Origin: JAEXNA01 sp050486105
Lineage (GTDB): Bacteria; Vulcanimicrobiota; Xenobia; Xenobiales; JADMJV01
Direction of reading: 5' to 3'
Assembly: GCA_050486105.1 (NCBI GenBank)
Contig: JBJHCR010000300.1
Span: 1-7,808 of the forward strand
Length of the DNA stretch: 7,808 bases
Part shown: positions 6,297 through 7,808 of the stretch, piece after piece
How the letters are laid out: every line of letters begins with the position of its first letter
Position numbering within the stretch: the first letter of the stretch is position 1
Position numbers and translations under genes: made by a program
Notes under the pieces: model-generated
Databases searched by the model: none
Told to the model about the DNA's origin: nothing
The model's input: the letters and a program-made list of their open reading frames with translations, nothing else

Positions 6297-7190
6297 ATGT
6301 CTCAAGTACAAACTAGTCGAGGAAACACCAACAGCAATCGCACGGTCAATAGACCCAGAGGAGATATGGGTGGGACGACCGGTCCGAGCCGCACCACCGG
6401 CAACGGGACGGCCAACGGGCCACGGGGAAACCAAACTCACTCTCCGAGAACCGAGCCCACTCCTAGTCGCAGAAATGTCGACCCAGGAAAGGATGGCTAC
6501 TCACCTTCTCGCGAAGTTGCTGAAGAGCGTGGTCGGTGCAAGCCCAAGGATGAGGGAGTTAAAGAGACCAAATCTTGCCCCAAACCAGATCAGACACCCG
6601 ACCCCAAGGGTTGTGAGGAAAAGGATACGGTCAAGCCTGAGGACAAGTCTGAAAAAGGCTGCAAGGATCGAAAGGACCGCAAAGACTGCTGCAAACTCGA
6701 CGACTTGGTGGATGCCCTTAAAGACCTGTTTGAGGACTGGAAGAAAGATAACAACTGCAAGCCCGAAAAACCTCCCGCTGGAGGAGGTTCGGGTTGCGGT
6801 GGCGGCGGCGGTGGAGGTTGCGGCGGCGCCAAGGGAGCCGGTGGTTGCGGCGGAGCTGGATCTTCTCAGGGAGCCGGAGATGGCGACCAAGGTGTGGACC
6901 CCATTGAGGAGTTGACTATCGCCCTCCAAGCTGTGGAGAAAGCTCGGTGCCCAAGAGCCAAAGCCGAGGCCGTTGAGGAACTCAAGGAGGTGTACTCCGA
7001 GGTTAAGGAGATGGGAGTGGAAATACCCAAGAAGCTTGAGAGACGAGTTCGAGCTGCTCTAGGACAAGGGGGTTGCGGAGCCGGGAATCCGGACCGGCAA
7101 GGGGAAGATTCGAGGGCTGATCGTGCTCGGGCCTCAGATCGGGGAGATCGAGGGCCGCGACGAACGGAAGAGCTGCAAAGAGCAGCCTAG
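6297..7190 (+). CDS. Cys/Gly-rich, largely disordered protein of unknown function
   Basis: I do not recognise this 297-residue protein. It has no signal peptide or membrane helix. Residues 1-75 are Ser/Thr/Asn/Gly/Pro/Arg-rich with no cysteine. Residues 76-160 are Lys/Asp/Glu/Pro-rich with cysteines at 81, 94, 106, 122, 131, 132 and 154, several in C-K-P or C-P-K-P contexts. An amphipathic helix sits at about 133-150. Residues 162-188 are a Gly tract with cysteines at 167, 175 and 184. Residues 200-257 look like a helical hairpin (C218), and the tail (258-297, C260) is rich in Arg, Asp and Gly. Twelve cysteines suggest metal binding or cross-linking. A Ser/Thr/Asn-rich N-terminus without a Sec signal can mark type III secretion substrates, but no secretion gene is in view, so this is speculative. 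AAAGG lies 8 bases before the ATG, and codon use supports this frame over the overlapping +1 frame ORF at 6232-6915. It stands alone. Confidence 0.75.
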   Translation: MSQVQTSRGNTNSNRTVNRPRGDMGGTTGPSRTTGNGTANGPRGNQTHSPRTEPTPSRRNVDPGKDGYSPSREVAEERGRCKPKDEGVKETKSCPKPDQTPDPKGCEEKDTVKPEDKSEKGCKDRKDRKDCCKLDDLVDALKDLFEDWKKDNNCKPEKPPAGGGSGCGGGGGGGCGGAKGAGGCGGAGSSQGAGDGDQGVDPIEELTIALQAVEKARCPRAKAEAVEELKEVYSEVKEMGVEIPKKLERRVRAALGQGGCGAGNPDRQGEDSRADRARASDRGDRGPRRTEELQRAA

Positions 7191-7213
7191 TTTCCCCCCG
7201 AAAACCCATAAAT

Positions 7214-7251
7214 AGACTTGAGGGTGTGCTTTGCAGCAGACCCTCAAGTCT
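7214..7251. terminator. Shared hairpin terminator between convergent genes
   Basis: AGACTTGAGGG (7214-7224) and CCCTCAAGTCT (7241-7251) form an 11-bp stem. A further TGCT/AGCA stem (7227-7230 with 7235-7238) lies inside after a 2x2 mismatch. It starts 23 bases past the stop of the Cys/Gly-rich protein, and its right arm includes the stop codon (7244-7246) and last codons of the LuxR-type gene. T runs are modest (TTGTCT on +, TCTATTTATG on -), so it probably serves both directions. Confidence 0.65.
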
Positions 7252-7808
7252 TGTCTAAAAGCCCCTGCTCGCCGGCCCAGCGCACGGCGGCGGTGCGAGA
7301 GTTGACATCGAGCTTGCGGTAGACCGACCTCAGGTGGGTCATGACTGTCTGAGTGCTGATCCCCAACCTGTCAGCGATGTCTTTATTGGATGCGCCGGTG
7401 GCTGTCTCTCGGAGGACCTCGAGTTCTCGAGGGGTCAAACCCTCGAGGTTCTTGGCAACTCGGTCTTGCAACTGTTCAAGGAGGTCGTCAAGAGTGATCT
7501 CCTCACTGCGCGCTTCGGCCAACTCAGGTCCTAATTTGCGATACAAACTGCGAGAGATCTCGGAATAGTCTTGCTGATCCGAGGACTCGAGTTTCACCCC
7601 GATGGAGTCCAGCAGCCTGTCGGCAGAGCCCAAGAATTGGGCCGCCAGCCGGGAACGACTCCGCTGAGCCAGGACTCCAGCCAGACCAATCAGGCAAAGG
7701 GCCAAACCGTGGCGGGCTCCAGCCTGACGCCAGAGAGTCAAGGCTTCCAAGAAGCCCGACTGTGCTTCCTCGAGCCTTTGGGAGGCCAATTCCACATAGG
7801 CCAGGTTC
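7244..7808 (-). CDS. LuxR-type transcriptional regulator, C-terminal part (cut by window edge)
   Basis: The frame stays open through 7808, so the 188 residues seen are only the C-terminus; the GTG at 7795 is internal and not the start. The N-terminal part visible (N-L-A-Y-V-E-L-A-S-Q-R-L-E-E-A onward, to about codon 65 after that GTG) is a TPR-like helical repeat, with A-R-H-G-L-A-L-C-L-I-G-L-A-G followed by an A-A-Q-F-L-G-S-A-D-R-L-L stretch. This is typical of large ATPase-TPR-LuxR (LAL-like) regulators. The last 65 residues are a GerE-type winged helix-turn-helix: LTPRELEVLRETATGASNKD, then IADRLGISTQTVMTHLRSVY and RKLDVNSRTAAVRWA. It should bind DNA; ligand and targets cannot be told. The missing N-terminus would show whether it has a P-loop ATPase or kinase domain. 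It converges on the Cys/Gly-rich protein gene. Confidence 0.9.
   Translation of the reverse strand, partial: NLAYVELASQRLEEAQSGFLEALTLWRQAGARHGLALCLIGLAGVLAQRSRSRLAAQFLGSADRLLDSIGVKLESSDQQDYSEISRSLYRKLGPELAEARSEEITLDDLLEQLQDRVAKNLEGLTPRELEVLRETATGASNKDIADRLGISTQTVMTHLRSVYRKLDVNSRTAAVRWAGEQGLLDKT

Noticed and set aside
6232..6915. Alternative 227-residue ORF overlapping the Cys/Gly-rich gene
   Set aside because: It has no good ribosome binding site at its start, its composition is an artefact of the other frame, and codon use and the well-placed AAAGG favour the frame starting at 6297.

Overview
The window looks like chromosomal DNA from a free-living, probably Gram-negative-like bacterium of moderately high GC (mid to high 50s percent by eye). 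A solo S-adenosylhomocysteine hydrolase gene, a sodium:solute symporter, a TPR-LuxR regulator and three exported proteins would suit an Acidobacteriota-like or similar environmental lineage. Nothing in the sequence fixes the phylum, so that is only a guess. Starts are mixed: some genes have good Shine-Dalgarno sequences and GTG starts, while others (at 2369 and 4626) have no visible ribosome binding site. No phage, IS, CRISPR, tRNA or rRNA gene is seen.

Layout. Bases 1-149 fold on paper into one almost continuous rod, with nested helices closed by a perfect 11-bp inverted repeat. Eight G-U pairs all favour the + strand, and the three purely internal symmetric-type loops contain only purines, so this looks like an unrecognised structured RNA. 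Bases 301-3052 carry three + strand genes for proteins with export signals: a small lipocalin-like protein, a serine-beta-lactamase-fold protein fused to a DUF302 domain, and a small HExxH...E metallopeptidase. In the beta-lactamase-fold protein all three catalytic motifs are altered. A strong hairpin at 3053-3083 ends this block against the convergent ahcY gene (3115-4416, minus strand).

AhcY is divergent from a 13-helix-type SSS symporter (4626-6116) across a roughly 200-bp spacer rich in dyads. After the symporter comes a 180-bp spacer with three GTTCA repeats and a plausible sigma70-type promoter. It leads to a lone gene (6297-7190) for a strange 297-residue protein: a disordered Ser/Thr/Asn/Arg/Gly N-terminus, 12 cysteines, a Gly-Cys tract and a helical C-terminal part. 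It converges on the C-terminal part of a LuxR-type regulator that runs off the right edge, and the two share a hairpin that overlaps the regulator's stop codon.

How the genes work together: AhcY (methyl-cycle housekeeping) and the symporter have no evident pathway link. The three exported proteins may form a loose envelope-related cluster, but a possible terminator at 664-694 and a 106-bp gap argue against a tight operon. The best candidates for undescribed biology are the 5' structured RNA, the catalytically altered beta-lactamase/DUF302 fusion and the Cys/Gly-rich protein.
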